Of a DNA stretch of 23,436 bases, positions 1-8,735 are shown piece after piece. The position numbers and the translations under genes are program-made. The notes beneath the pieces are model-generated. The model made no database searches. It was not told the DNA's origin and saw only the letters and a program-made list of their open reading frames with translations. The stretch's first letter is position 1; every line of letters starts with the position of its first letter. Origin of the DNA: Rodentolepis nana (Eukaryota > Platyhelminthes > Cestoda > Cyclophyllidea > Hymenolepididae); the NCBI GenBank assembly GCA_900617975.1, contig UZAE01012416.1, forward strand, positions 1 through 23,436, in the 5' to 3' direction.

Positions 1-38
1 GGGGGTGGGTGGGTGGTGGTGGGGGGGTGTGTGTGTGG
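1..38 (+). repeat. G-rich GT low-complexity tract, G-quadruplex-capable
   Basis: The window opens with a G/T-only tract. G runs at 1-5, 7-9, 11-13 and 21-27 are separated by loops of 1, 1 and 7 bases, and a short GT repeat follows. This fits the common G-quadruplex pattern of four runs of at least three G with loops of 1-7 bases. It contrasts sharply with the AT-rich surroundings. It is probably a microsatellite continuing upstream of the window; folding is inferred, not shown. Confidence 0.7.
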
Positions 39-346
39 AGAAATTGTGATTGACCAGATAAAGCTTCCCGTTAAGCTAACACCCTTGAACGGGCAGAAAG
101 AAAGGAATTGCCCACTCTTTATCCAATTAAGGATCATTTTTCTGCAAAAATGGACGAAAGGAACTTATTCTTCTCCTTTCCAAATTAGGCAGATTCCCAA
201 ATGTGAAAATAAAGGATCAATTTAGACGGTTCATTAAGTCAATCAAGTATGTTTATTACTATAATTATAATTGTAATGGTAATAGTAAAAATAAAAAAAA
301 ACAAGCCCATCCGTGTAGGGTTGAAATTTGAGGGGAGAGCCAAGTG

Positions 347-506
347 GGTGTGCGATAGACTTACCTCCACGTGGTGCACCCTGGAAATATGCCTTCACTA
401 TCAACATCTTATTTGGAAGCGGAGGGGTGTGTGCGATAGACTTACCTCCACGTGGTGCACCCTGGACAGCTGTGCGATAGACTTACCTCCACGTGGTGCA
501 CCCTGG
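347..506 (+). repeat. Three direct repeats of the SINE head unit
   Basis: Three near-identical units are visible, aligned on TGCGATAG at 351, 432 and 472, giving spacings of 81 and 40 bp. Each contains the palindrome CCACGTGG followed by TGCACCCTGG. All other copies that retain a head carry it once, so this is a private expansion of copy A, either by slippage or by transcription from a multi-head source. Confidence 0.85.
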
Positions 507-678
507 CCAAAGTACATTCATGCGGCAAAAAAGTCTATTAACCGGCAGTTAACTTCTCACTTCAAAATACAATGACTTGACTGTATGTCGTATTCGATCG
601 CTTTCACAGTACTCATCTTACCTTTTCTCTGCCTTTGTGTTCGTATGTCTCTTTTACATCTGTGAAACACTCTTCTGT

Positions 679-690
679 CCCCCCCCCCCC
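679..690 (+). repeat. Poly-C homopolymer (12 C) inside SINE copy A
   Basis: Twelve consecutive C occupy the pyrimidine-rich segment of the element, after CTCTTCTGT. Other copies have much shorter C runs here, except copy D, which has a 12-G run in antisense. The length is likely unstable and sensitive to sequencing error. Confidence 0.85.
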
Positions 691-806
691 ACACTCAGTT
701 TTTTCCACTTCGTTGTTCCTTCCCCACTGTGAAGCCCGTAGTCAATTAAATGGCTAATGATAACCATCAATACGCTTGCCAGTTGTTATAAATAAATAAA
801 CGTTTA

Positions 807-1793
807 TTACTTCGGCTGATTTCTGTATTTTGATTAAAGAAGGTTTGGAACAGAAGTGCATGACTAGGTAATTTCGTAGTTAGTTGAGAAAAAAGATATG
901 CAAATGGAACTTTATAATTTTTGCTCCAAACGGATTAACATGGATTGGATGCAATGGTGGTTGAACCCCAGAGGAACAAACCTAACAAACAAATCGAAGG
1001 GGGGGGGGTGGACATGTGTGAAGTACATCAACGAGCGCTTATGGTCAAATAGTAGAATAGAATGCGACACCGGAACCATTTCATCAGTACTCGTTAAAAA
1101 GGAGGGAATAATTTTTTTGCGTTGGAATGCAAACCGAAAGAGGAGATTTTTTGTCTTTAATCTAGAAAACAGTGGCAGTTGTTGTGACTAGGTCATCTGC
1201 CATGGGAAAATCAGAAAACAACAAAGCCTTGCTATGAATACAAATAAGGATAAGAATGTTTCGATTTTTGTGTCCTTTTTTAAGGGAGTTGAATATGGAC
1301 AAAAATACAGCGTGAATTAGAGCTGTCTGGTTTGTCTGGTTGATGCATAGTCAGATAGGGAGAAGTTTTATTCCAACATAGAATATCATTAGACTCTAGG
1401 AATTTCGATCCGCGTATTCACGTCCAATCTATGGAATAACCATTCACATGGCCTAGAACTGGTGATTAGTAAAAAAATATGTCAAGATATTTGCTTAAAC
1501 TCATGAATTTCAAGGGCTTTAATGACAGATATGTATGTTAATTCACTCGACTATTAAGTAGTGAAAATAACAGCGAAATAACAATTTATCAGTTATTAAA
1601 GAATGCAGGATCTTGAAACATTGAAATCATTGGATAATTATAAATTGGATATTGTTTGAAAAGGAGAACATTTTTACCTTCAAAGCTACAGGCTACACTA
1701 AAGCAAAGCTTAATTAAAGTTCACAAAAAGTATTGAATTAATTCAGATAACGGGCGAGGGGGTGGGGGGAATCCGAAAAGTTAGAGACTGAGG
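807..1793. other. Unassigned spacer between SINE copies A and B
   Basis: No gene is recognisable. There is a run of 10 G at 999-1008 and a second G-rich patch at 1751-1769 (GGGCGAGGGGGTGGGGGG). A 97-codon open frame at 898-1191 spans the G run, resembles no family I know, and is within what chance would give. The rest is AT-rich unique-looking sequence. Confidence 0.6.
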
Positions 1794-1914
1794 TATTAGA
1801 CATTTTTCTATATCAAATGCATTTCAAAATATATATATATATATTTTTCTATATCAAATGACAGGCGTCTTGATGGTTATCATTAGCCCTTTAGTTGACT
1901 TCAGGCATCACAGA

Positions 1915-2046
1915 GAGGAGGAGGAACATCAAAGTGAAAAAAAGTCGAAAAGTCGAGAGAGGAGGAGGAACATCAAAGTGACAAAAAGTCGAGAGTAAGT
2001 CGAGAAGAGGAGGAGGAACATCAAAGTGAAAAAAAGTCGAGAGGGT
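1915..2046 (-). repeat. Triplicated 44-48 bp unit within SINE copy B
   Basis: Three purine-rich units (AGAGGAGGAGGAACATCAAA followed by GTGA, an A run and GTCG) repeat with periods of 44 and 48 bp. Other copies carry one such unit. It lies in the variable segment between the central box and the 3' domain, and corresponds to TTTTTCACTTTGATGTTCC in element orientation. Confidence 0.8.
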
Positions 2047-2107
2047 AGGGGGAAACAGAAGTGGTTCAATGACAAAGGTAGAAAAAGGCAAAATGAGTAC
2101 CGTGAAA

Positions 2108-2205
2108 GTAGTCGAATATGGCATGCTGTAGGGTGATGGCAAATTGAAGTGTGGATGTGGTCGAATATGACATATTGTGGGGTCATGATAGTTTGAACTC
2201 AGAAG
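2108..2205 (-). repeat. Duplicated ~49-bp TCGAATATG segment in SINE copy B
   Basis: Two diverged units contain GTCGAATATGRCAT and then GGGTGATGG or GGGTCATGA, with the TCGAATATG cores at 2112 and 2161, a period of 49 bp. This doubles the central box conserved in all six copies. The units differ at several positions, so the duplication is older than the insertion or has decayed since. Confidence 0.65.
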
Positions 2206-2480
2206 CCAACTGCCGGTTAATAGACATTTTTGCCGTATGAGTTTACGTCGCCCAGGGTGCACAACGTGGGTGTAAGTCTATCGCACACCCCGATATATTA
2301 GTCATAGGAAGCATTAACTCCTTTCATTTTCATTCATGGATTATTTTCTGCTATCAGATGGCATAATTTGACCACGTTGTTGTGGCTAATGCGTGAAAAA
2401 TGAATAAATCGGGCTGTTCTTAATAAATATTTCAAAAATTCGCAAATTGAGTAGTAATCCCAGTTAAACGCTGTTTTGTC

Positions 2481-2493
2481 AAATTTGCAATTC
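2481..2493. repeat. Left target-site duplication of copy C
   Basis: AAATTTGCAATTC directly precedes the head of copy C and is repeated exactly at 2829-2841 directly after the tail. Confidence 0.9.
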
Positions 2494-2828
2494 GGGGTAC
2501 GCAATAGACTTACCTCCACGTGGTGCACCCTGGGCAACGTATACTCATACGGCAAAAAAGTCTATTAATCGGCAATTGACTTCTGACTTCAAATTTCTAT
2601 GGCCCGACTATTTTTCATATTCGACCACTTCTACAGTACTCATCTTACCTTTTTTATGCCTCTGTGTCTGTCTGTCTGTCTGTCTCTTTTACCTCTGTGA
2701 ATCATTATTCTGTCTTCCATCTCGACTTTTTGTCACTTTGATGTCCCTTCTCCTCTTCGTGAAGCCCCGAAGTCGGCTCCAGGGCTAATGATAACTATCA
2801 AAACGCCTGCCATTTGATATAAATAAAT
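2494..2828 (+). mobile_element. SINE-like retroposon copy C, full length with exact TSD
   Basis: This is the cleanest full-length copy, about 335 bp. It begins GGGGTACGCAATAGACTTAC and runs through CTCCACGTGGTGCACCCTGG, AAAAAAGTCTATTAATCGGC, the TATTCGAC box at 2618-2625, a TGTC microsatellite, CTTTTTGTCACTTTGATGT, GGGCTAATGATAACTATCAA and GCCATTTGATATAAATAAAT. Exact 13-bp duplications AAATTTGCAATTC lie at 2481-2493 and 2829-2841. They fix both ends: a defined 5' head and an (ATAA)n tail with no terminal inverted repeats. This combination indicates target-primed reverse transcription. No A box or B box typical of a tRNA-derived head is convincing. A 70-codon frame inside it is not a gene. Confidence 0.92.
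2665..2684 (+). repeat. (TGTC)5 microsatellite inside copy C
   Basis: Five tandem TGTC units sit where copy E has two and copy A has an imperfect equivalent, so this is a slippage expansion of a motif already present in the element. Confidence 0.85.
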
Positions 2829-2841
2829 AAATTTGCAATTC
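2829..2841. repeat. Right target-site duplication of copy C
   Basis: This is an exact second copy of AAATTTGCAATTC (first at 2481-2493). The A residues at its left edge could also belong to the ATAA tail, so the boundary is ambiguous by one or two bases. Confidence 0.9.
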
Positions 2842-4273
2842 ATCAATACTGGTTAATATTTTATATCCAATTTAATAAATTAAATTTTGAATTTTGATAG
2901 ATTAGTCTTTTAAACAGAGATCGACTATGGCCTTCGTAACTTTGTTTCTTCAAATGGTCAATTTCAATGAATTGCCCTTTCCAGTAAATTTCATTTTTCT
3001 ATTTCTATTTACATTGCTTCCTTAAAATTCTCCATTTTAAATGTAATAAGTGGTCATGTGACACTGAACTGAGAATTTATGCAAAAGGGAATTACATTTT
3101 TAAGCAAGCAAGTTCAATATTGTGATTATACTGATAGGCACACAATGAGATTATTAATTTTAATATTAATCTTTAATTGAAATACAGTAGGCTCCACTTA
3201 GCCTAGAACCCTTTAATTAGCTCACCTTGCTGCTAATGGAGCTTCAAATGGATCAAACAGACTCTAAAATATGTTGGCCATTGAACTAATAAAAAACCAT
3301 TGTTCAACAATTAAAACATTGAAGGTACGTTTTATTTAAAACAAGAGAGTGGATGGCGCAAAAGAGCAACGTTTCGATTGAAGTCTCTTGACATCCCAAT
3401 TAAAAGGCATGAATTAATTAGAAAATTCTCAACCTTGCAGTAAGGGATTAATGAATCGGATTTGAAAACCTTAATTCTTTCTTTTTTCAATTCGTCTCTT
3501 TTTGAACGTGCATCAGTGCGGATGGTCATTGATTATTGAAAACTGACAACTGAGAGCGTTGATTGCTTGAAATTGCTCTATCCGGTACATAGAGGAGTTT
3601 ATTCCTTCTCAAAATTTCGTCATCGATGAAGACTTTATATTACGTATTAAGTGCAATCTAGGAGTTTGAAATATATGAAATCAGGAATTATTAATGACCC
3701 GAAAAAATGCTTTTACAAGTCTATGCATAAAACGCCTTAATTAGGAGAAGAGAAAATGAGTCTAATTGAAAAATCCAATGATAACTAGGTACCAAGGTTA
3801 GGCCATGGTGTTTGGAGTTTTGGATAATTCAATTGTGAAACTGTTGAGTTGCTCGTGTTTCAGAAAGAAGTGTAGTGAACTTTGCAATGTTTTCCTATTA
3901 CAAATTTCTTCAATTGAATTCAATAATCATTTGTGCAAATAATGTCACAATATTCAAAGTAAATTGAATAGTTGATCTTGGTCACAGGTATCATCTTATG
4001 GTCGACAGTGAGTAGATGAAATAAGTAACAATTTCCTGACATGACAGAGATCACTAGAGTTCACTCAGAATGAAATTTTGCAATTGCCGAAATTGAAAAC
4101 TCTAAAATTACCCATACCTGATTTGACGACTCAATGCAAATGTGTTTATTGAGTGTGAGAGCGCAGTATGGATACAGAAACTCAATGAGACATCCATACC
4201 AGGCTCGGTCTTGGACATCTTCACAAATACGAGATTTAAATAAATAGCTTGGTGTGTTGACTCGGACTCTTTA
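2842..4273. other. AT-rich stretch with no recognised gene
   Basis: Reading both strands I see no exon, RNA gene or repeat copy. Open frames are short (65 codons or fewer) and resemble nothing I know. TAATTA and ATTAAT motifs are frequent, as expected for this base composition. Confidence 0.55.
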
Positions 4274-4396
4274 GACGCAAGTGATATTAGGAGAAGCTAT
4301 CTAACAACCACAAACGGTTGGAATTTCCTCCCGAGTGGATGGACGTCGCAATAGCTTTGTGAAATGAAAGTTGTTAGAAAATTGCACAAAACACAT
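4274..4396 (+). pseudogene. Possible relic of a LINE reverse-transcriptase C-terminus
   Basis: In the frame starting at 4274 the translation reads DASDIRRSYLTTTN, then GWNFLPSGWTSQ, an in-frame stop at 4352-4354, then LCEMKVVRKLHKTH. Many CR1, Jockey and related non-LTR retrotransposon ORF2 proteins end with an R-K/R-x-F-F segment, then W-N-x-L-P, and about 12 residues later an F-K...L-D-K stretch. The W-N-x-L-P at 4319-4333, the preceding IRRSYL and the following K...L-x-K suggest a decayed copy of that tail. The match is short and interrupted, and was made from memory of the motif, so it may be coincidence. Confidence 0.2.
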
Positions 4397-5399
4397 CACA
4401 CGAGTTTACGACGAATCAGAAATAAGGAATAATTTGTAAATTCACCGAAAAGAACTTAAAACTAAAACTCCCTGTAAAATTTTAGATTCCAGGTGCAGAA
4501 AGATTTTTGCTTCTCGACCAACTCTACAACTCACTGGCTTTATTTTAATCGCGCATATTACTCCTTTATTTTGAATGCCTTGCATAAATAAAATTATAAA
4601 CAATTCGTAGTTTCGTATGAATTTTGATTTCCCTAGCACCTCAATAGGATTTCAAAAGCCAATAATTCTGATTGCAATATTAATGCCATCAGATCAGAAT
4701 CGAAGCACAAAATGTAAGTTAAAGCAAAATTTCGTTTAATAATTTTTTTCAAATATTACATCGATCGTGCTATGTTTATTCAACGTATGTTTATACTGAT
4801 CTAAAATTGAGAATTGTGAAAACATCCCACTTGCAGCTCAGAGGTCGTTTAATTATTTTCTCATATCTCCCACCTTACTAATTAGGTAATAAAAAGTACA
4901 CGTACAAAAAGATGCTAAATGCCATTTAGCGATTTCCTATCGATTAAATTGCCATGGTTAGTTGATACAATATTAATCAATGTTTGTCTGTCTGCCAATA
5001 ACTTTCTTTTAGACTTTCCCCAAATTAGTTTAAAATTACCAAGTAAGCAACTTTAGCCCAATTAATGAATTTGAAAAGGATGGGATGGAAGTAGAATTAA
5101 TTTGACTATTTAAGGTTATTTTTTCACAAATTAATTATGCACGCTGTTAATTATAAACATGAATAAAATTTAAACATCAACTTTTGTTGTATTTAAACTT
5201 ACTTACCTTTTTTGCGTTACAACTTTTCCCTTTGGGACAGAAGTAAACAACCATTAATTTATTCTAAATGGTGACTTTAGTGAATGAGATTGAAAGAGTA
5301 TAAATTAAGTTGACTAATCAATTTGATTCAACATATTTTTCATTAGCACTGTTTAAGATGAACCTTTTGTTCAAGAGGGGTTCAATTTGTAATTGCTTT
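4397..5399. other. AT-rich stretch with no recognised gene
   Basis: There is no recognisable coding, RNA or repeat feature. One short minus-strand frame (4442-4639, 65 codons) has no identifiable domain. Confidence 0.55.
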
Positions 5400-5456
5400 A
5401 ATGATTTTAAATATTTATTTATTTATTGAAATAAATAAATAAATGATCTTAAATAT
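5400..5456. repeat. ATTT/AAAT inverted repeat between imperfect direct repeats
   Basis: AATGATTTTAAATAT at 5400-5414 and AATGATCTTAAATAT at 5442-5456 match at 14 of 15 positions. Between them lies a near-perfect inverted repeat, with arms TTTATTTATTTATT (5414-5427) and AATAAATAAATAAA (5430-5443) separated by two bases. The direct repeats resemble a target-site duplication and the interior resembles the (ATAA)n tail of the SINE family. A tail-only insertion is possible; slippage of a simple repeat is the alternative. Confidence 0.6.
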
Positions 5457-7769
5457 AAATCAAGGTTTTATAAAATGTTAATTATTGGGAGGAAAAACTT
5501 GACTTTCTGAGAGCAAAATATAGTTCGCTAAATTTGTTTGAGAAGTACATAATCGATATTGCACAATACAATAGTAATATAGTCTATTTCCTCCAGAGAT
5601 ATTGCATTTTTGCTTGTTTTAATTTCAAGATCTTAAAAAGTTCGGAGATTTCCGAATTTGAACTGGCTTCCGTATTGAGCATAGTTCACGGCTATAATCG
5701 CAAAGGTTTCCAAGGTTTAAAATTAATGCTTTGCTGCCTGGGGCTCCGATGCTAGCATAATTTATCTCGGCTTTGTATGGATTTTATTGAAATAAAGGGG
5801 TACAATTCGGGCATTTCAGTATATTCTACTTTTGCAATTCATTCTTGGTGACATTTCACTTCCAAATATTTGGTGAATTCAAAAATTTAAGCTTGCATCG
5901 CTACTTCCAAAGATGCTGAAATTTATGTTTATCAATTTCAGTTTTCGCTTTTCAAGGTTTTAGTCTAGTCTGCCGTCGGGAAGTTGATATATTTGATTCC
6001 CCATGTCATCTTAACTCTGTTTACATTATTAGGACAAAATGATTAACCTATTTAAAAGACGCTTAAGCAGACTTTAGTTATGTATTTGTCTACTTAAAAT
6101 AATCAGAAGCATTCATTTTAAATGTAAACACTGGTTTTTTTAAAATGGCCTTTAAAAGTCAACTGCCAGGGGAAATTTGTCAATTGAAATTTATCGCTTC
6201 AAAATTTTGTCAAAGTTACTTCGAATACTGAATCAACTAGAAATAATTCTAGTTGAAATAAACGATTCTAGTACAACTATTTATCCGCCTGTTCTGAAGC
6301 ACTCGCCATGCCTGCATGGATACCCATTAAAAACTCCTTCTTCTTAGGTAAGGTTCTTGGAAAACACAACCACATAACCGGGTTTTTACTGATTAGTGCT
6401 TCCTATTTTAACATGTGAATGAGACACTAATAAGAGCATGAACAATATTTGGGGGATTATTAATTATAAAGCACGAAACGAGAGGTTGATTTTCCTAGCC
6501 GATGATGGATGATATGCTGTAGTAATTGAACAGTTTTGAAAATTGTTTAAAGCAACTACTTATTAGGTTTCTTCATTTAAATAGTGAACGTGATGATTTT
6601 GAGCTTTTAATGGGCCCAAAGTTGAGATAATGATAAAGGGGGATCATTTGCTCTAATAAAATATTGTCATAATTTATGCTTTCGTCGTTTCGTTCTATTA
6701 AGAATGCGTTGCCCAAATTTCTTCAGGAAACACTAAAAAGGGTATACCCCGTATTGAATAATACCAATGAAAAAGTCAATTGTCATTTTCAGTTGACCTT
6801 AAGATTTGCCCCACTTTTAATATCGATTAAGACACATTAAATAGAAATATAATATCCACTTCAAAATTAATGTGTCGAATTGGAAGTAGCTGCACTATTC
6901 AAGTTAATGACCCACTTGATGTGCAAGATAGAAAATTATAAAGTTAATTAGAAATGAGTCACGAAAGAGTCTAAACGCTAGTCGAAGAAGAAAAATCGGC
7001 TACTTCATTAAGTCTTGGATGCAAAAATAATTAATAAATTTTACAAATAAGGTTCCCATTTGATCTTTAATTGAGTAAGCGAAGAAAATCACGAAAATAT
7101 ATAGAGTTTTCGATGACACTTGTCTTCTTTGAAAGTGGGAAGTTTGTATTTTAATATAAAATAATAAGAATTAAAATAATCAACATAGAAAGAGTTATAA
7201 ATTACTGTCATGTTTCAATATAATTCAGGTGATTAAGTATTTTTCAATGAATAACCATCTATATGATAAGCATAGGCTCAGATGCGGATAGTGGAAAAAT
7301 TTAGGCATTTTCTATGAAGGCAAAAACCGCGGGTATTAAAATTTGTGCATCTATATCAATCAATTACACTGAAAATATTTTTTCTCATAAAGACATTTTA
7401 TACTTTGTGTTATATTTGGGTGAAATGCAATTACTTTTTCGCATGAAATTTGATTTGAATCATGATCTTCTCCATGCTAAACTGTCAAAAAATGTTGGCA
7501 ATTTTTATCGCTACCAATTTAAAATTGTGATTTTCTAAAGGGTTTTGGTATTGGAGGAACTACTTTAAATAAAATGATGATGGTTTGTCGATAAAATTCG
7601 AAAGTTAATATTTTATGATGAATAATTTGCAAATTAACACCTTAATAATACCTTTTGATTTGCAAAAGTTTTCTTCGAAACATGAGTTAGCTTAAACAAC
7701 ATATGTTAAAACGAGTATACCAATGTTCAAGTATATTTCCAGTAGCCATTTAGTTTCATGACTAATCAA
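5457..7769. other. AT-rich stretch with no recognised gene
   Basis: No gene or dispersed repeat is recognised. Two open frames of 73-74 codons (5534-5755 and 7314-7538, plus strand) lack any domain I know. The only clear local structure is the hairpin at 6233-6256. Confidence 0.55.
6233..6256. repeat. Perfect 10-bp-stem hairpin with ATAA loop
   Basis: TCAACTAGAA and its exact complement TTCTAGTTGA are separated by ATAA. A further GATTCTAGT follows at 6264-6272, so the TTCTAG motif occurs twice nearby. It is too short for a microRNA precursor, and its function is unknown. Confidence 0.7.
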
Positions 7770-7782
7770 TTAGTCTAAACAT
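7770..7782. repeat. Left target-site duplication of copy D
   Basis: TTAGTCTAAACAT abuts the tail of copy D and is repeated exactly at 8032-8044. Confidence 0.9.
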
Positions 7783-8031
7783 TTATTTATTTATTTATAT
7801 CAAATGGCAGGCGCTTCTATGGCTATCATTAGCCCTTTAGTTGACTTCAGGTCTCACAGAGGGGAAGGAACATCAAAGAGAAAAAAGTCGAGAGAGAGGG
7901 GGGGGGGGGAACAGAAGAGTGTTTTCCCAAGGTGAAGATCGAAAAAAGGCGAAGTGAGTACTGTGGAAGTAGTCGAATATGACATACAGCGGGATCATAG
8001 CAGTTTGAAGTCAGAAGTCAACTGCCGGTTT
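7783..8031 (-). mobile_element. SINE-like retroposon copy D, 5'-truncated with exact TSD
   Basis: On the minus strand this copy starts inside the body (ACCGGCAGTTGACTTCTGAC) and runs to the standard 3' domain and a long ATAA tail, which appears here as TTTATTTATTTATTTATATC at the left edge. The head with its CCACGTGG palindrome is missing. Exact 13-bp duplications TTAGTCTAAACAT flank it at 7770-7782 and 8032-8044, so the truncation happened at insertion and not by later deletion. 5' truncation is typical of target-primed reverse transcription. A 12-G run at 7898-7909 is the antisense of the variable pyrimidine segment. Confidence 0.92.
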
Positions 8032-8044
8032 TTAGTCTAAACAT
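8032..8044. repeat. Right target-site duplication of copy D
   Basis: This is an exact second copy of TTAGTCTAAACAT, abutting the truncated 5' end of the element. Confidence 0.9.
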
Positions 8045-8400
8045 AAAGTTGAATTAGCTTCAGTTTTTAAATAAGTAGAAAATAAATCTTGATCCACATG
8101 TTCATTTTATGTCTCTGAAGTATTGCGTTTGGAGCTGTAACTCTTGAACAGATTAGGTTAAGAAAATAAGCCTTAATTAAACTAAGAGAGAGAAAGAAAA
8201 TAAATTTCAAATAAAAAATTTTTATTTAATTACTTATTTGCTAAAAAATTGAATTGTCTTTACTCTTTCTGCCTGTAAATGTGAAAGTAGAGCAGATTAA
8301 CAAAAAACACAGAGCTCATTGTTTACCACCAAAATATTAAACAATAGTTATTTTCATCCAAAGAAATCCACAAAACTCTACAACCAAGCCTAAATTATCC

Positions 8401-8735
8401 TAAAAGGGAGGATAAGGACACAAGCCATCTTCCACTTCCTTAAGAATGAATAGGCTTCAGGGCGTTACCAAACACTTAAGCGACCTCATCTATCCCCTAA
8501 CAAAACGGATGCTGGGTAGGGAGTATGATTCCAAGAAGTGGAATGGGGCAGGCTGAGTGTAAGGATTATGTGTTCAAAACGATTTCAGAAAAATGAAAAG
8601 AGTTTACTCAACTGTTTCACTAAAAGGCGACCTTTGTGGTGTCTTAAAAGTGGAAGGAGGAAAGGCAGGTTGCAAAGGGACTTCACTTCCGGCTATGAAC
8701 TCCTCAAGCTTTTTGAGGAATTTAACACACCATGA
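8401..8735. other. Less AT-rich patch with fragmentary protein-like frames
   Basis: This stretch is visibly richer in G and C than its flanks. On the minus strand an open segment translates to WCVKFLKKLEEFIAGSEV, continues with LQPAFPPSTFKTPQRSPF and stops near 8605. On the plus strand other frames give MNRLQGVTKHLSDLIYPL and, further on, a segment ending SSSFLRNLTHHEKIDII that faintly recalls a BED-type zinc finger C-terminus. None is long or intact, and I cannot decide between an exon, a decayed transposon and chance. Confidence 0.2.

Larger units (their letters stand above)
347..800 (+). mobile_element. SINE-like retroposon copy A, with triplicated head
   Basis: This is a member of the roughly 330-bp family found six times in the window. 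The 36-39 bp head (core GCGATAGACTTACCTCCACG) occurs three times, at 347-384, about 427-465 and 471-506. The body follows: the AAGTCTATTAACCGGCAGTT block, a TATTCGA box at 591-597, CAGTACTCATCTTACC, a C homopolymer of 12 at 679-690, the TGGCTAATGATAACCATCAA block, and a terminal ATAAATAAATAAA tail ending at 800. No duplication abuts the first head. The only candidate is GTTTATTACT at 251-260 and 802-811, which would place the 5' boundary about 90 bp upstream of the first head, so the true left edge is uncertain. An apparent 108-codon frame across the three heads, repeating CDRLTSTWCTL, is a by-product of the repeats. Confidence 0.85.
1804..2291 (-). mobile_element. SINE-like retroposon copy B, internally duplicated
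   Basis: On the minus strand this copy reads head (GGGGTGTGCGATAGACTTAC, ending the element at 2291), body, 3' domain, then a tail at the left edge. It is about 150 bp longer than copy C because of two internal tandem duplications: three units containing GAACATCAAAGTGA starting at 1924, 1968 and 2016, and a doubled TCGAATATG segment at 2112 and 2161. The tail is altered too: TTTTTCTATATCAAATG occurs at 1803-1819 and 1844-1860 with an AT run between. A probable target-site duplication flanks it: TATTAGACAT at 1794-1803 and TATTAGTCAT at 2296-2305, with one mismatch. The 123-codon minus-strand frame here, repeating FDVPPPL, is a repeat artefact. Confidence 0.85.

Noticed and set aside
347..506. 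Three similar 36-bp repeats with short intervening sequences, superficially like a CRISPR array
   Set aside because: The intervals are unequal (about 43 and 5 bp), the unit is the head of a dispersed retroposon found elsewhere in the window, and the DNA is eukaryotic in character.
249..575. 108-codon plus-strand frame repeating CDRLTSTWCTL
   Set aside because: It is the translated SINE head triplication; the repeat is in the DNA and no domain is present.
898..1191. 97-codon plus-strand frame
   Set aside because: It reads through a 10-G homopolymer, has no recognisable domain, and is not clearly longer than chance frames.
1891..2262. 123-codon minus-strand frame with repeated FDVPPPL segments
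   Set aside because: It lies wholly inside SINE copy B and arises from its internal tandem duplications; other copies do not keep the frame.
2576..2788. 70-codon cysteine-rich plus-strand frame
   Set aside because: It falls inside SINE copy C and reads through the TGTC microsatellite (LCVCLSVCLF).
2494..2828. MITE or other DNA transposon interpretation of the 330-bp family
   Set aside because: There are no terminal inverted repeats, the target duplications are 13-14 bp and variable in sequence, one copy is truncated at its 5' end, and there is a simple-repeat tail, all of which point to retroposition.
2842..7769. Homeodomain-site cluster (frequent TAATTA and ATTAAT) as an enhancer
   Set aside because: Such motifs are expected at high frequency in DNA this AT-rich; without conservation data there is no support.
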